A stretch of 64,000 bases of DNA from Salinicola aestuarinus (GCF_003206645.1 NZ_PZJP01000001.1:317940-381939); one strand, 5' to 3'; positions 18,065-26,794 are shown, counted from the first letter of the stretch. Translations and numbers: made by a program. Notes: a model not told the origin generated them from the sequence alone.

Positions 18065-18211
18065 ATCGTTCTCCGCCGCTGACCGCTGACTGGAACTCTC
18101 GACCCCGCATCGACGGCGTGGTTTTCCACACCCGCTACCCGCGCCAAGCTATCCACAGCCGGTTGGCAGTGCCGTGACGTCGGAAAGGTCGCCGAGGGCG
18201 GCACGTATCCA

Positions 18212-18246
18212 TAAAAAAGCCGCCACCTGAATGATCAGATGGCGGC
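18212..18246 (-). terminator. Original tRNA-Arg terminator, now separated from its gene
   Basis: Read on the minus strand this is a 12-bp hairpin (GCCGCCATCTGA/TCAGGTGGCGGC, one wobble) followed by TTTTTT. It lies just outside attL, exactly where the terminator of the intact tRNA-Arg would have been before integration. The prophage now separates it from the tRNA by about 40.7 kb. Confidence 0.8.
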
Positions 18247-18260
18247 TCTCGCAATGTTCT

Positions 18261-18308
18261 TGGCGCGCCCAGAAGGATTCGAACCTTCGACCCCTGCCTT
18301 CGGAGGGC
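18261..18308. repeat. attL core (48-bp direct repeat)
   Basis: Identical over 48 bp to 58897-58944, the 3' part of tRNA-Arg. The sequence to the right (GGGTATC) does not continue into a tRNA, so this copy is only the attachment core. Confidence 0.95.
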
Positions 18309-18520
18309 GGGTATCTTAGAGCCGCGCCTAGCAATATCAATCACTTAGGTCATTTGGCCCCGTGACTATGCGACGGAATACGACTAGATACACCCGCGAG
18401 ACGACGAGATAGCGCACGAAATAGTCACGCCGGGCGTTACCGATCGATAGGCCCACAAATGCATACCCACCCCGTATAGACGAATTCATCTATTTGCCTA
18501 CCGACCCGCCCTTGTAAATA

Positions 18521-18536
18521 CTGTACGCGCATACAG
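18521..18536 (+). promoter_or_regulatory. LexA (SOS) box before the DUF1654 gene
   Basis: CTGTACGCGCATACAG matches CTGT-N8-ACAG and lies 24 bp before the DUF1654 start, in a longer TACTG/CAGTA palindrome. It places the attL-proximal phage genes under host LexA. Confidence 0.88.
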
Positions 18537-18559
18537 TATCAGCATAGGGAGAACCACTC

Positions 18560-18805
18560 ATGGCGAAGCAAAAACGCCCGTCCGGCTACGACCGTCTCGC
18601 GACTCGCATCCAGCAGCAGGTCGCGAAAGCGCGGGAGCGCGATCAATACACGATCACTCTCTACCGATTCGATGAAGACGACCCGGCGGCGTGGGATCAG
18701 ATACTCGACGAGTTCAGCGAGCTCGATTACGTCAGCGTCGAACGCGAGGGAGATGCCGAGGCGCGCATCGAGTGGAACCCGGAAGAAGCCGAGGCGGTGT
18801 CGTGA
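18560..18805 (+). CDS. DUF1654 family protein, SOS-controlled
   Basis: 81 residues with the DUF1654 pattern: SGYDRLATRIQQQV at the start, then a strand-helix-strand unit ending AWDQILDEFSELDYVSVERE and RIEWNP. The family is small and of unknown function. The strong LexA box upstream suggests induction with the phage lytic cycle or a DNA-damage role. It is the first of three overlapping plus-strand genes beside attL. Confidence 0.75.
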   Translation: MAKQKRPSGYDRLATRIQQQVAKARERDQYTITLYRFDEDDPAAWDQILDEFSELDYVSVEREGDAEARIEWNPEEAEAVS

Positions 18806-18993
18806 TCACGATCACCACCTGCCGCGAGCGCGTCGACTTCGAGTGTGGGGCGTGCGGTGCAGTCGAGAGTGACGCGAATCTAGAGGCGATCACCGGGCTC
18901 GCGGTGATGCCTGACGGCACGGGGCATTGCCTGTGGTGCGGGGAGTTCGCCGAGGTGCAGCGTGAGAGCGGCGACGATGTCGGGGCGGGATAG
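18802..18993 (+). CDS. Small zinc-ribbon protein
   Basis: 63 residues from a GTG that overlaps the DUF1654 stop (GTGA), indicating coupled translation. Two cysteine pairs, ECGACG and CLWC, about 26 residues apart, form a likely zinc ribbon. It probably acts as a small nucleic-acid or protein-binding factor; no family is recognised. Confidence 0.6.
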   Translation: MITITTCRERVDFECGACGAVESDANLEAITGLAVMPDGTGHCLWCGEFAEVQRESGDDVGAG

Positions 18994-19291
18994 CAACGCC
19001 CTGGCGCTGCCGGACTACGTTCGCGAATGGCGGGACAGACTGCTCACGCGGGGCTGGCGACTGCGGGATCAGTACGGGCCGCCGTGCGATCGCATGATCG
19101 AATATCACGCCCTCTACCGGGGCGAGCTGTACAGCGGGCGCGTGACGATCTCGAGAACGCCCGAGACCGTCCGCTGGGGTGATCTGACGAATGAGCGGGT
19201 ACTGCTCTGCAACGAACCCGGCGCGGTGCAGGTCTGGCGATTCGCCGAGCCCGGCGCCCCGGCAGCCGGCCCGATCAAAAGGCAGCTCTAA
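18977..19291 (+). CDS. Hypothetical phage protein
   Basis: 104 residues from the ATG at 18977 (an in-frame GTG at 18962 is an alternative). It overlaps the zinc-ribbon gene in another frame. It contains RGWRLRDQYGPPCDRMIEYH and LYRGELYSGRVTISRTPE, a mixed alpha/beta soluble protein. No family is recognised. Last in the SOS-linked plus-strand group. Confidence 0.5.
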   Translation: MSGRDSNALALPDYVREWRDRLLTRGWRLRDQYGPPCDRMIEYHALYRGELYSGRVTISRTPETVRWGDLTNERVLLCNEPGAVQVWRFAEPGAPAAGPIKRQL

Positions 19292-19295
19292 AACG

Positions 19296-19322
19296 CAAAA
19301 ACCCGGCCCCAGTGGGGCCGGG
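19296..19322 (-). terminator. Terminator of the phage late operon
   Basis: Stem CCCGGCCCC/GGGGCCGGG (19302-19322) followed, on the minus strand, by TTTTTG. It stands about 100 bp after dam, the last gene of the long minus-strand late operon. On the plus strand there is no T-run, though it may also end the short plus-strand group. Confidence 0.8.
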
Positions 19323-19418
19323 CAGTGCTTCCGCCGCTGATACCATGAAGAGGCGCTCTATTATTCCTCGGCAGGTTCCGGCGGCAGCCGGGCCGATCAA
19401 ACGACCGGCCCGAGGCGT

Positions 19419-20192
19419 CTAGGCGTCTACCGCCCAGTTGCAGATGATCACCTCCTTGGCCGCCTTGCCGTTGCCGGAGCCGACGGTATAGCGAATGTCG
19501 GCGCTCTCGATATGAAACCCGGCGAAGATCCGGCGCACCTCGGGGTGGTCGTTGAGACTGACAATCGCCCGCCCCTGCATCTGCCCGATCGTCTCCGCCA
19601 TCTGCTTGTACTGCTCGAGCCCGAACTCGACGCCGTAGCCCGCCGTCTCGAGATAGGGCGGGTCCATGTAGAACAGCGTATGAGGCCGGTCATAGCGCTT
19701 CACGCAATCCTGCCAGCTCAGATGCTCGATGAACGTCTGCGATAGCCGCAGATGCGCCGCTGACAGCGTCTCCTCGAGACGCAGCAGATTGAGCCCAGGC
19801 GGCGCCGTGGTGGCGGTGCCAAAAGCCTGCCCTGTAGGTCTCGCGCCGAATGCCAGGCGTTGCAGGTAGTAGAACCGCGCCGCGCGCTGGATATCGGTCA
19901 GCGTCTCCGGCCGGGTCATTTTCTGCCACTCGAAAATCTGCCGGCTACTCAACGCCCATTTGAACTGCCGGACGAACTCCTCGAGATGGTTCTGCACGAC
20001 GCGGTAGAGATTGACCAGGTCGCCGTTGACGTCGTTGATGACCTCAACGGGTGCGGGGTCATCGCGCAGGAAGAACACCGCCGCGCCGCCGGCGAACGGC
20101 TCGCAGTAGCATTTATGGGGCGGCATGAGACGGGTGATGCGTTTAGCGAGGCGGCGCTTGCCGCCCATCCAGGGGATGATGGGTTGAGCCAC
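19419..20192 (-). CDS. dam: DNA adenine methyltransferase (D12 class, Dam-like)
   Basis: 257 residues from a GTG at 20192 preceded by GGAGAG, a start inside the com gene. The SAM-binding motif is PIIPWMGGKRRLAKRI and FAGGAAVFF; the catalytic motif is MDPPYLETAGY (DPPY). It methylates the N6 of adenine in DNA; the target is probably GATC-like but cannot be read from sequence. It is the last gene of the late operon, so it would modify newly made phage DNA. Overlap with com suggests translational control like com-mom of phage Mu. Confidence 0.85.
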   Translation of the reverse strand: MAQPIIPWMGGKRRLAKRITRLMPPHKCYCEPFAGGAAVFFLRDDPAPVEVINDVNGDLVNLYRVVQNHLEEFVRQFKWALSSRQIFEWQKMTRPETLTDIQRAARFYYLQRLAFGARPTGQAFGTATTAPPGLNLLRLEETLSAAHLRLSQTFIEHLSWQDCVKRYDRPHTLFYMDPPYLETAGYGVEFGLEQYKQMAETIGQMQGRAIVSLNDHPEVRRIFAGFHIESADIRYTVGSGNGKAAKEVIICNWAVDA

Positions 20193-20337
20193 GAGATACT
20201 CTCCGGGGGTTGGGGCTCGTGGCCCTCTCGGTGTGAATGCGCCCGCAGCACGGGCATTTGATTTCGAGCAGCTGGAACCCGCCAGCACGGGCCAGCAAGC
20301 GGCTACAGCCGCTGCATCGAATGTCGGTGATTGCCAT
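20143..20337 (-). CDS. com: Com-family zinc-finger translational regulator
   Basis: 64 residues with two pairs of cysteines, IRCSGCSRLL and IKCPCCGRIH, the zinc-finger of the Mu Com family. In Mu, Com binds the mRNA and opens the start of the mom DNA-modification gene. Here com overlaps the start of dam by 50 bp, so the same logic is expected. The C-terminal 25 residues are encoded across the dam start and may simply be a by-product of the overlap. Confidence 0.75.
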   Translation of the reverse strand: MAITDIRCSGCSRLLARAGGFQLLEIKCPCCGRIHTERATSPNPRRVSRGSTHHPLDGRQAPPR

Positions 20338-20488
20338 GTCAAGCCTGTTGTCGCGTGGACCATTGGCCTAGACTCGCCCTGCCTCGCGCGAGGCGGGGAG
20401 CCCTGGCCGGCTTGCAGGCGTGCTCTGCTTGTCGGGTCCGGCGTGAGTGTTGCACCACCCACGCCGGTCGCTCCTCTCTCTGCCCGGC

Positions 20489-20935
20489 TCAGCCGGCGGC
20501 GGTTTTCTGCAAACTCTCCCACGTCACCGCGCGGGCGGCGTCGATTGTCTCGGCGTTTTCAATCATGCGTTCGCCGCGGTGGCGAATGCCGGTCATTTCC
20601 TGCCACTCGAGGAACCGATCCGCGCGGCGTAGTACAGCGTCGACGAGATCCGCCAGCGTCTCGCTACCATCCGGGCCGTTGCGGCCGCGCAGGATGCTCT
20701 CGAGCGTCGGCGTTGCCGGTGGCTCGCCCTCGCCGGCATCTCGCCACTGCTGATACGCCTGCGCCTCATTGAGCTGGCGATCCCAGCTCAGGCGCTCGGT
20801 TTGCGGGTAGTCCCGCACCAGCGGCGCGGCGTCTGCCTCGTAGTCGTCATTAAGCGCGGCGAGCGCTCTAGATTTTTCGCGCTCGAGTTTCTCAGCGGCA
20901 GTCGGCGTGTGGGTTTGTCTCACAATGCGACCCAT
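20489..20935 (-). CDS. Tail-fibre-associated protein (assembly-like C-terminal domain)
   Basis: 148 residues; ATG at 20935 shares a base with the preceding stop (TAATG), behind GGAGAT. The pattern YPQTERLSWDRQLNEAQAY, LADLVDAVLRRADRFLEW and GIRHRGERMIENAETI resembles the C-terminal region of phage tail-fibre assembly/DUF4376-like proteins. A chaperone or tail-fibre accessory role is inferred from this and from its place after the fibre gene. Confidence 0.55.
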   Translation of the reverse strand: MGRIVRQTHTPTAAEKLEREKSRALAALNDDYEADAAPLVRDYPQTERLSWDRQLNEAQAYQQWRDAGEGEPPATPTLESILRGRNGPDGSETLADLVDAVLRRADRFLEWQEMTGIRHRGERMIENAETIDAARAVTWESLQKTAAG

Positions 20936-21267
20936 TAGACGATCTCCTCGTATTGTTCCTGCCGGCGCTGCCACTCAGCCCGCCGTTCGGCGTAATCCTG
21001 ATCGCTCTCGTCGTCCTCTCGGATTAGACGCTCGGGGTATGGATTGAGTAGCCAGATCGTCAGCTCGCCGGATTCAGTTCGCTCGGCGCCGCGGAAAACA
21101 TCACGCGGCAGGCTAGTTTCAATCTCACCCGCACGACACCGGCCTGCTGTGAGCGAAGAGAAATCGACGCTGTCGGAAGCGCCGCCAATCGACGCTGTAA
21201 TAGTCTCGTTTTTGAACGAGTAGTCGACAGTAAACTCAGCGAGTTGAGGTGTATAAACGATCTTCAT
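20935..21267 (-). CDS. Hypothetical tail-region protein
   Basis: 110 residues; its ATG overlaps the tail-fibre stop (TGATG). The N-terminal half is beta-rich (YTPQLAEFTVDYSFKNETI); the C-terminal half is charged and helical (DESDQDYAERRAEWQRRQEQ). No family is recognised. Its tight coupling to the fibre gene suggests a structural or assembly role at the tail tip. Confidence 0.55.
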   Translation of the reverse strand: MKIVYTPQLAEFTVDYSFKNETITASIGGASDSVDFSSLTAGRCRAGEIETSLPRDVFRGAERTESGELTIWLLNPYPERLIREDDESDQDYAERRAEWQRRQEQYEEIV

Positions 21268-22115
21268 CAATAGACTCCGATAGCAACGGCACGGCAATCC
21301 GGGTAAGTGTCGTCTGTTTCAAAAGTCTCCCCGTACCCAGACCATGCGGCGATACGAGTGCCTGATCCTGCTTGAGAGGTGTCACCTCTCAGTGTCGCTC
21401 TGTACATGCGAGCAGAAGACGCAATAGCCCCCCAGTCGGCAGCAGGGAGGACCACAAAACATTTTTCAAACTCTGCTGGTAGTGTCCAGTCTGTCCCTAG
21501 CCTGTTGCTGTTATCGAAGGTCAAAGTGAGGAGAAAACTAATGCAAACCTGGATGCGGTTGGGGAACCTCAAAATCCAGCCATTAGCGTTTTTATAAACT
21601 TTTGGCGGCGAAAATAGCTTCCACTCCGACCAGTCCCCGTTTACAAAACTCCTGTTCCACGCACGCGGGTCGTCATCGTCGTTTTCCAGGTAAAGTAGGT
21701 TGGCCACACCGGAGTTATAGCCACTAATATACAATGTGCCGGATACCCCACCCGGTCTACCTGCTATATTTGACGTGGCCCGGTAGCCGCCCGCAGAAAT
21801 ATCAGTAGGGTCATCATCCATGCTGTTTTTCGGCCAAGTTGGCTGAGCGCCCTTGTTACCGAGGCCGAACTTTACGATCTCCGAAAGAGTCGCGTTGCTG
21901 AACCCAATGCCGTCTCTTACTGCCGCCGGACTGCCCAACTGCCCCGCATTGATCGCGGCCTCGATTGTCGAATAGAGCGACAAATCGCCGAGCGTACGGT
22001 CGTCTGCGACCTGCGCGGCTGACAAGATTTTAGAGACCATTTGGCTGACGGTCTGATAGGCCTCGTTGATCGTCTCTTGCAACTGCTGCTGGTCGACTGT
22101 GCCGTCGTTCGCCAT
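21267..22115 (-). CDS. Tail fibre / receptor-binding protein
   Basis: 282 residues from the ATG at 22115 behind GGAGGAAA. The N-terminus has a helical heptad-like stretch (QQLQETINEAYQTVSQMVSK) suited to trimerisation. The centre has WPKNSMDDDPTDI and YRATSNIAGRPGGVSG, typical of short fibre proteins, and the C-terminal region is a beta-rich head. It probably binds the host receptor. Base composition is more AT-rich than the head genes, a sign of exchange between phages. Confidence 0.65.
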   Translation of the reverse strand: MANDGTVDQQQLQETINEAYQTVSQMVSKILSAAQVADDRTLGDLSLYSTIEAAINAGQLGSPAAVRDGIGFSNATLSEIVKFGLGNKGAQPTWPKNSMDDDPTDISAGGYRATSNIAGRPGGVSGTLYISGYNSGVANLLYLENDDDDPRAWNRSFVNGDWSEWKLFSPPKVYKNANGWILRFPNRIQVCISFLLTLTFDNSNRLGTDWTLPAEFEKCFVVLPAADWGAIASSARMYRATLRGDTSQAGSGTRIAAWSGYGETFETDDTYPDCRAVAIGVY

Positions 22116-22130
22116 GTTTCCTCCGGGCAT

Positions 22131-22153
22131 AAAAAAGCCGCCCGAAGGCGGCT
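22131..22153 (-). terminator. Internal late-operon terminator before the tail fibre
   Basis: Stem AGCCGCC/GGCGGCT with a 4-nt loop, followed by TTTTTT on the minus strand, 16 bp before the fibre start. The T-run and following ATGCCCGGAGGAAA match those before the tape-measure gene at 30126-30148. Confidence 0.8.
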
Positions 22154-22171
22154 ATGGATATTTGGTTCGAC

Positions 22172-25100
22172 CTACACGCGGGTTGAGTCGAGATCAAAGT
22201 AGATTTCCTCTACCCAAGCGCTGCCCCTACTTAAATTCCCTTGCAAATTAAAAGACGTCGACGCTTCTAGGCGAACTGTTCTTGAGCCATTCCAACCACT
22301 AAACTTGATCGGCAAATTCAAGTGGCCGCTCCCCTCAACCCTCGGGTTGCTGCGGTCCTCCTTTCTTAGATCAAGCAGCCTGTCGTGTGCCCTGTCCCAC
22401 TGGTAGGCAGGGCTACCGTTCACAGAAATCCTCAACAACATGCTGGCTCGAGCATAATCTTTTCCATCGCCGTCTGATTTTGCAAGCAAATACCAGACGA
22501 AGGCAGCAGTCGCCTTTACATCGTTACCCTGGGGGTTAAAGTCCAATTCAGCAATCGTCCTCCAATCGTGGTCCCCATCGCTACTCGGGAGGGTTACCCG
22601 GCCGCTGTTAATTGTCGAATCACTGATTGTGACTGCGCCCCCCTTAATCTGTAGCGTGTCGATTGTACCGTTTCTAATTTTTGCGCCATCAATTTCAGCG
22701 TCGTCGATCATCGCTGATTTAATTTTTACATTCTTGATGTTCGCCCAGTCGACCTCGAGGCTATCAGCGTCGATAAACTGGGTCTTTATGTACCCACCTT
22801 CCACCAGCGTCTCGCCGGTATCTGTCACCAGCTTATTGACATTCAGCTTACCGATCAGCGCTTCTGGCATGACGACGCGGCCGTCTTCTACGACAAACGC
22901 CGTCACCATCTCGCCCGACACTTCGTTATAGACGTAGAACTGATCGGCGATGGCGCCTATCGCTGCCGTCTGACCGTCAGACTGCATACCAAGGATGGCT
23001 TTACGACCGCCGACGTCGACGGTTCGGATCGCTGTCGACGTGAACGACTCAGTTTCCGGGTCCCATAGCGTGTAGAGATTATCCTCGACCGAGGCTTGCG
23101 CGGTCTGCAGCTGAGTCAGCAGCTGCGACATTGACCCCTGCGAATTTTCCGCAGTAGTCAGTCGCTGAGTCAGACTCGATTGCCCGGTTTCCAGCGTCGT
23201 TACTTGCTGCGCGAGATCCGCGCGAACGATCTGCTCGACGCGTAACGTCGACGCCGATGCCTCCCCGCCAGCCTTGAGCAAGAGCAGTTTGAGCGCGGTC
23301 TCTTGGTCTGCGTGCTGTAGCTCCCCGATCGAATCCGTGTTCGCGTCGAGCTCGTCACGAAACGGCGCCACGGCCTGCTCAGCGGCCTCGCCGATTTGCC
23401 CGCCGACCTCGTCGATTACGCCCGGTGAAACGCCGTTCACGATCGTGTCGTAGAGAGTCCCTTCGCCCTCGATGTTTTGCTGAATGGCGCCGAAAATTTC
23501 ATTGAAATCACTGGTCGTTGCCACCTCCTTGAATAGCAGGTCGCTATGGCCGTAGGCGTTGACGCTCTCGACCCAGTAGTAATAGGTCGTGCCAAAGCTG
23601 CGGCCGGTGTGCACCAGCGTCGCGCCGGTGCTGAGCAGCTGGGCGCTACCGCGCACGGCGTTGAGCTCGAGCGGCGACGGCGAGTAGTAGAAGCGGAACG
23701 ATACCGGCGTGCCGCGCCAGTCGAGACGCGGGATCAGCGTGATATCGGTATTGGTGGCCTGCACCAGCACGCTATCGGGCATCGGTGGCGCGTTGACGCT
23801 GAACGTGACCGTCGCGGCGCCTGACTGGCCGAACGAGCCGCGGGTGCGCACCTCGGCGACGTACTGTCCCGCTGGCAGGCCACCGATGGTGCAGGTGGTC
23901 GAGTTCGGCGGCACTTCGATAGCCTGCACTGATTCACCATTGGCGCGCAGGACGACGCTGTAGCTCTGCGCGCCACTGACGGCTGACCAGTCGAGTCGGC
24001 CCTGCACGGTCTCGCCGATCGCCTCCAGCGTGTAGGTCAGCCCCGCCGGCGCGGCAATGCCGCCGGTGGGCAGCGAGATAAACCCTAGCGGGTTATAGGG
24101 CTCGCCGACGGCGTCGTCGTAGATCTCCGGGTCCTCAGCGGCGAGCGTGACTTTGCAGCCGCTGTCGCCGTGAAAATCCCAGTCCTCGACGCGAAACTCG
24201 CCGTCGATGTTGAGCGACGGCAGTCGCACGCGGACGACGCGACCGGGCCGACAGGCGTAGCCGCGGAAGTTGAGCGGCAGGGTCAGCATCCCGCCCGCCC
24301 GCTTCCGGCGCAGCGCGATGTTGGCGAGGCGCTGCGACTGGTAGGGGGAGAAAACGAACGGCAGGTCGAGCGTGTCTTCGATCTCGCCGCCGTCCTGCTC
24401 GACCCACTCATCGACGCGCACGGCCGGATAGTCGGTCTCCGTCCAGCGCTGGTCGGGGTCGATGAATTTGCCGCGCATGACGTTGACGGCGTCGGCCTGG
24501 GACGTCTCGGTCTGGCCGCTGACGGTGCCGACCACCATCGACTCGTCGATGGTCAACTCGTAGGGGCCGTAGTAGGCGCCGACAACGAGGCCGAATCGCC
24601 CGCCGATCCGGACGACTTTGCCGGCGCACGCGGCCTCCATGTCGGCCAGCACGCGGTCCTTGCGGGCGTCGGCCTTGAACCCGCCGCCGATGGTGTAGCG
24701 GCGCTCGGTGTCGCCGCTGGGCGTCTCGATGACCTCGTCACTGACGTTGGCGCTGGAAACGAACATCTCCCAGATGATCTCATCATCCGGCACGCGCAGC
24801 CGGGTACGCAGATACCAGAGGATGACGAGCGCGGCGTTCTCGCTGTAGCCAGTGGACTCATCGCGAGGGTCATAGATCTCGCGATTGCCGCGCAGCACGA
24901 ACAGCGGCGTCGGGATGCCGGAGGCGAAATAGTCGCGGTCGTAGCGCAGCGAGACGCGGGCATAACTCAGCCCGTGCCCGACCTGGTTGTCGCGCCAGTC
25001 GGGCGAGTTCTCGAGGAGGTACGGGTCGGCGCTGCTCGGGTTGCGAATCAGCGCCCACGTTGCGCGATCGCCGGCATCGGCGATTGGCTCCTGGTTGAGA

Positions 25101-25435
25101 TAGAGCTCGTCGATCGACTCGATCTCCCCCTCGCTCAGCACGTAGACGAGATAGAGCCATTCCCGCTTGGTCTGGTCGCCCTCCTCCTCTTGCGCCCAAG
25201 CGAGCAGGCCGCCGACGGCGCAGCGGCCGAACTGGTAGTGCGCGGGCTCCTTACTGGAGCGGATGACCTGTTTGAGCTCGGTCTGTGAGCTGACGCCCTG
25301 ATCCACCTCCGGCGTGAGCGAGCCAGCCGCGAACATCGCGCCGCCGGCCATTACACCCAGGTAGGGATTCCCGGTAGCGAACCCGACGGCAACGCCGACG
25401 GCGACCGACGCAACCGCTTTGACTGCCTTACCCAT
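22172..25435 (-). CDS. Tail tip / host-specificity protein J
   Basis: 1087 residues, like lambda J. The N-terminal part (about 1-430) has phage tail-tip features (VYVLSEGEIESIDELYLN, VSLRYDRDYFASGIPTP). Two fibronectin-III-like domains follow (about 475-650; YTLEAIGETVQGRLDW, PAGQYVAEVRTRGSF), then a helical coil (about 690-800) and a C-terminal DUF1983-like region. It forms the tail tip and helps determine host range. The last 200 codons are visibly more AT-rich, suggesting recombination. Confidence 0.88.
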   Translation of the reverse strand: MGKAVKAVASVAVGVAVGFATGNPYLGVMAGGAMFAAGSLTPEVDQGVSSQTELKQVIRSSKEPAHYQFGRCAVGGLLAWAQEEEGDQTKREWLYLVYVLSEGEIESIDELYLNQEPIADAGDRATWALIRNPSSADPYLLENSPDWRDNQVGHGLSYARVSLRYDRDYFASGIPTPLFVLRGNREIYDPRDESTGYSENAALVILWYLRTRLRVPDDEIIWEMFVSSANVSDEVIETPSGDTERRYTIGGGFKADARKDRVLADMEAACAGKVVRIGGRFGLVVGAYYGPYELTIDESMVVGTVSGQTETSQADAVNVMRGKFIDPDQRWTETDYPAVRVDEWVEQDGGEIEDTLDLPFVFSPYQSQRLANIALRRKRAGGMLTLPLNFRGYACRPGRVVRVRLPSLNIDGEFRVEDWDFHGDSGCKVTLAAEDPEIYDDAVGEPYNPLGFISLPTGGIAAPAGLTYTLEAIGETVQGRLDWSAVSGAQSYSVVLRANGESVQAIEVPPNSTTCTIGGLPAGQYVAEVRTRGSFGQSGAATVTFSVNAPPMPDSVLVQATNTDITLIPRLDWRGTPVSFRFYYSPSPLELNAVRGSAQLLSTGATLVHTGRSFGTTYYYWVESVNAYGHSDLLFKEVATTSDFNEIFGAIQQNIEGEGTLYDTIVNGVSPGVIDEVGGQIGEAAEQAVAPFRDELDANTDSIGELQHADQETALKLLLLKAGGEASASTLRVEQIVRADLAQQVTTLETGQSSLTQRLTTAENSQGSMSQLLTQLQTAQASVEDNLYTLWDPETESFTSTAIRTVDVGGRKAILGMQSDGQTAAIGAIADQFYVYNEVSGEMVTAFVVEDGRVVMPEALIGKLNVNKLVTDTGETLVEGGYIKTQFIDADSLEVDWANIKNVKIKSAMIDDAEIDGAKIRNGTIDTLQIKGGAVTISDSTINSGRVTLPSSDGDHDWRTIAELDFNPQGNDVKATAAFVWYLLAKSDGDGKDYARASMLLRISVNGSPAYQWDRAHDRLLDLRKEDRSNPRVEGSGHLNLPIKFSGWNGSRTVRLEASTSFNLQGNLSRGSAWVEEIYFDLDSTRV

Positions 25436-25438
25436 CGG

Positions 25439-25864
25439 TTACTCCTCGTTCTGCTCGTCGCGGGCTTCGACACGCCAGGCAATCAGCGGCGCGGCGTTGG
25501 CTCGCGTCGCGCCCTCTTCGGTCACACACCAGATGCCGCCGGACCAGACGACCCCGATGCAGCGCCCCAGTGGGGCATCGAACAGCACGACGTCGCCACG
25601 CATCGCCTGAGTGACAGGCACGCGCTCGAAACAGGCATCCCATGCCGCCTCGAGGCTGCCGTGGGTATTGGCGAGCACACGCTTGGCACCGACCGCCGTG
25701 CGATAGCGGCCGCGGTACGCCTCCGCCGGGTCGACGCCGCAGACCGCCCGGCAGCAGTCGGCGGCGAACAGGCAGCAGTCGTTTTCGCCCCAAAAAAAAG
25801 CCGCCTCGCGGGCGGCTTGTAGGGTCTGCTGTAGCTGGCGTGGCCAGTTGGGGTGTCGGTTCAT
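25439..25864 (-). CDS. DUF6950-type tail protein (NlpC/P60-like position)
   Basis: 141 residues from the ATG at 25864. The start FFWGENDCCLFAADCCRAV contains a Cys near Asp and the later MRGDVVLFDAPLGRCIGVV resembles the NlpC/P60-like core. In lambdoid phages this position (between tail tip J and minor tail proteins) is held by gene K, a peptidoglycan peptidase of the tail. Peptidase activity is possible but not proven by the visible residues. Confidence 0.65.
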   Translation of the reverse strand: MNRHPNWPRQLQQTLQAAREAAFFWGENDCCLFAADCCRAVCGVDPAEAYRGRYRTAVGAKRVLANTHGSLEAAWDACFERVPVTQAMRGDVVLFDAPLGRCIGVVWSGGIWCVTEEGATRANAAPLIAWRVEARDEQNEE

Positions 25865-25871
25865 GCGAGCT

Positions 25872-26159
25872 CTAGACTCCGTTTTCTTTCTCGTAGTCGA
25901 TTCCGTCACGTGCAAACCCCGTGACGCACTCCAGTGGGATCGGGACTCCATTGATATCGCCGGGGATGGACGGTTTCCCATTCACCACTGGCGAAGACAT
26001 CACCATCGTTCCTCGAATAATAAGATGGTCATCATCAAGCTGCTGTAACTCACCAAGGTAAGAGGCATCTTTCACTGTTACGAAAACCTCATCACCAACC
26101 GAACACTTCCTCAGCTCCTCAAGGAATTCGGTTTCAGGTAAGTGCTTCGTGTCTTCCAT
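25872..26159 (-). CDS. Hypothetical phage protein
   Basis: 95 residues, acidic, containing CSVGDEVFVTVKDASYLGEL and HLIIRGTMVM, a small beta-barrel-like pattern. No family is recognised. It is more AT-rich than its neighbours and sits between two conserved tail genes, so it may be a later insertion. Confidence 0.5.
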   Translation of the reverse strand: MEDTKHLPETEFLEELRKCSVGDEVFVTVKDASYLGELQQLDDDHLIIRGTMVMSSPVVNGKPSIPGDINGVPIPLECVTGFARDGIDYEKENGV

Positions 26160-26182
26160 AGTCGGCTCCTGAGTTAAAGGAC

Positions 26183-26794
26183 CTACTTAGGATACGTGAA
26201 GCTCGGGGCGTCTTTCTTGGCGCCCCAGTAGATCGGCCAGTCGGCGAGCTGCGCCACGGCGAAGAAGAACCGATCACCGGAATGGCGCGAGCGGTGGTTC
26301 TCGTCGGTCCAGCGCTCGGTGCCTTTCCGCTGCCAGTCGGCCATTCGGTCGGTGATCTCGACGCTGATGGCGTTGTCGGTACCGCCCTCCCCGCCATCGC
26401 TACCGGCAAACGAGAATTGCGCGGCGTCCATTTTGCCGCTGAACAGAATGTCTGCCGCATAGCTGCCGTCATCGTCGATCGCGACGAGCAGCAGCCGCCC
26501 GAATCGCCCCCGACAGCGCTCTACCTGGGTGCCGGCGATCAGCTGCTCGTCGAGCCCGGAGAGTGTCAGAGAGACGCTGGAGGGTGACCCACTATCTAGC
26601 CGCTCTTTCGTCGTCGAGATGTCGCCGAACGTGCCGACGCCGTAGAACGTCTGGCCGTCGATGATCAGCGGCCCGGTACCGGTGTGTGCCCGCACCATGC
26701 CGGACTGGAAATCGAGTTCGCAGGCGTAACACAGGCGCACCGTGGGTCGGCTGAGCAGCTCGACCATCGAGTCGGAAAACGGGAACGCAGACAT
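26183..26794 (-). CDS. Minor tail protein (tail assembly, lambda L/DUF2163-like position)
   Basis: 203 residues from the ATG at 26794, which overlaps the upstream stop (TGATG). Beta-rich segments include PTVRLCYACELDFQSG and DIFSGKMDAAQFSF-like ILFSGKMDAAQFSFAG, followed by AISVEITDRMADWQRK. This pattern is found in the conserved tail-hub protein located between the tape measure and J. It probably forms part of the distal tail/baseplate hub. Confidence 0.6.
   Translation of the reverse strand: MSAFPFSDSMVELLSRPTVRLCYACELDFQSGMVRAHTGTGPLIIDGQTFYGVGTFGDISTTKERLDSGSPSSVSLTLSGLDEQLIAGTQVERCRGRFGRLLLVAIDDDGSYAADILFSGKMDAAQFSFAGSDGGEGGTDNAISVEITDRMADWQRKGTERWTDENHRSRHSGDRFFFAVAQLADWPIYWGAKKDAPSFTYPK

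Noticed and set aside
18261-18330. A second tRNA gene at attL
   Set aside because: Only the 3' part of tRNA-Arg is present; the sequence to the right cannot complete the cloverleaf.
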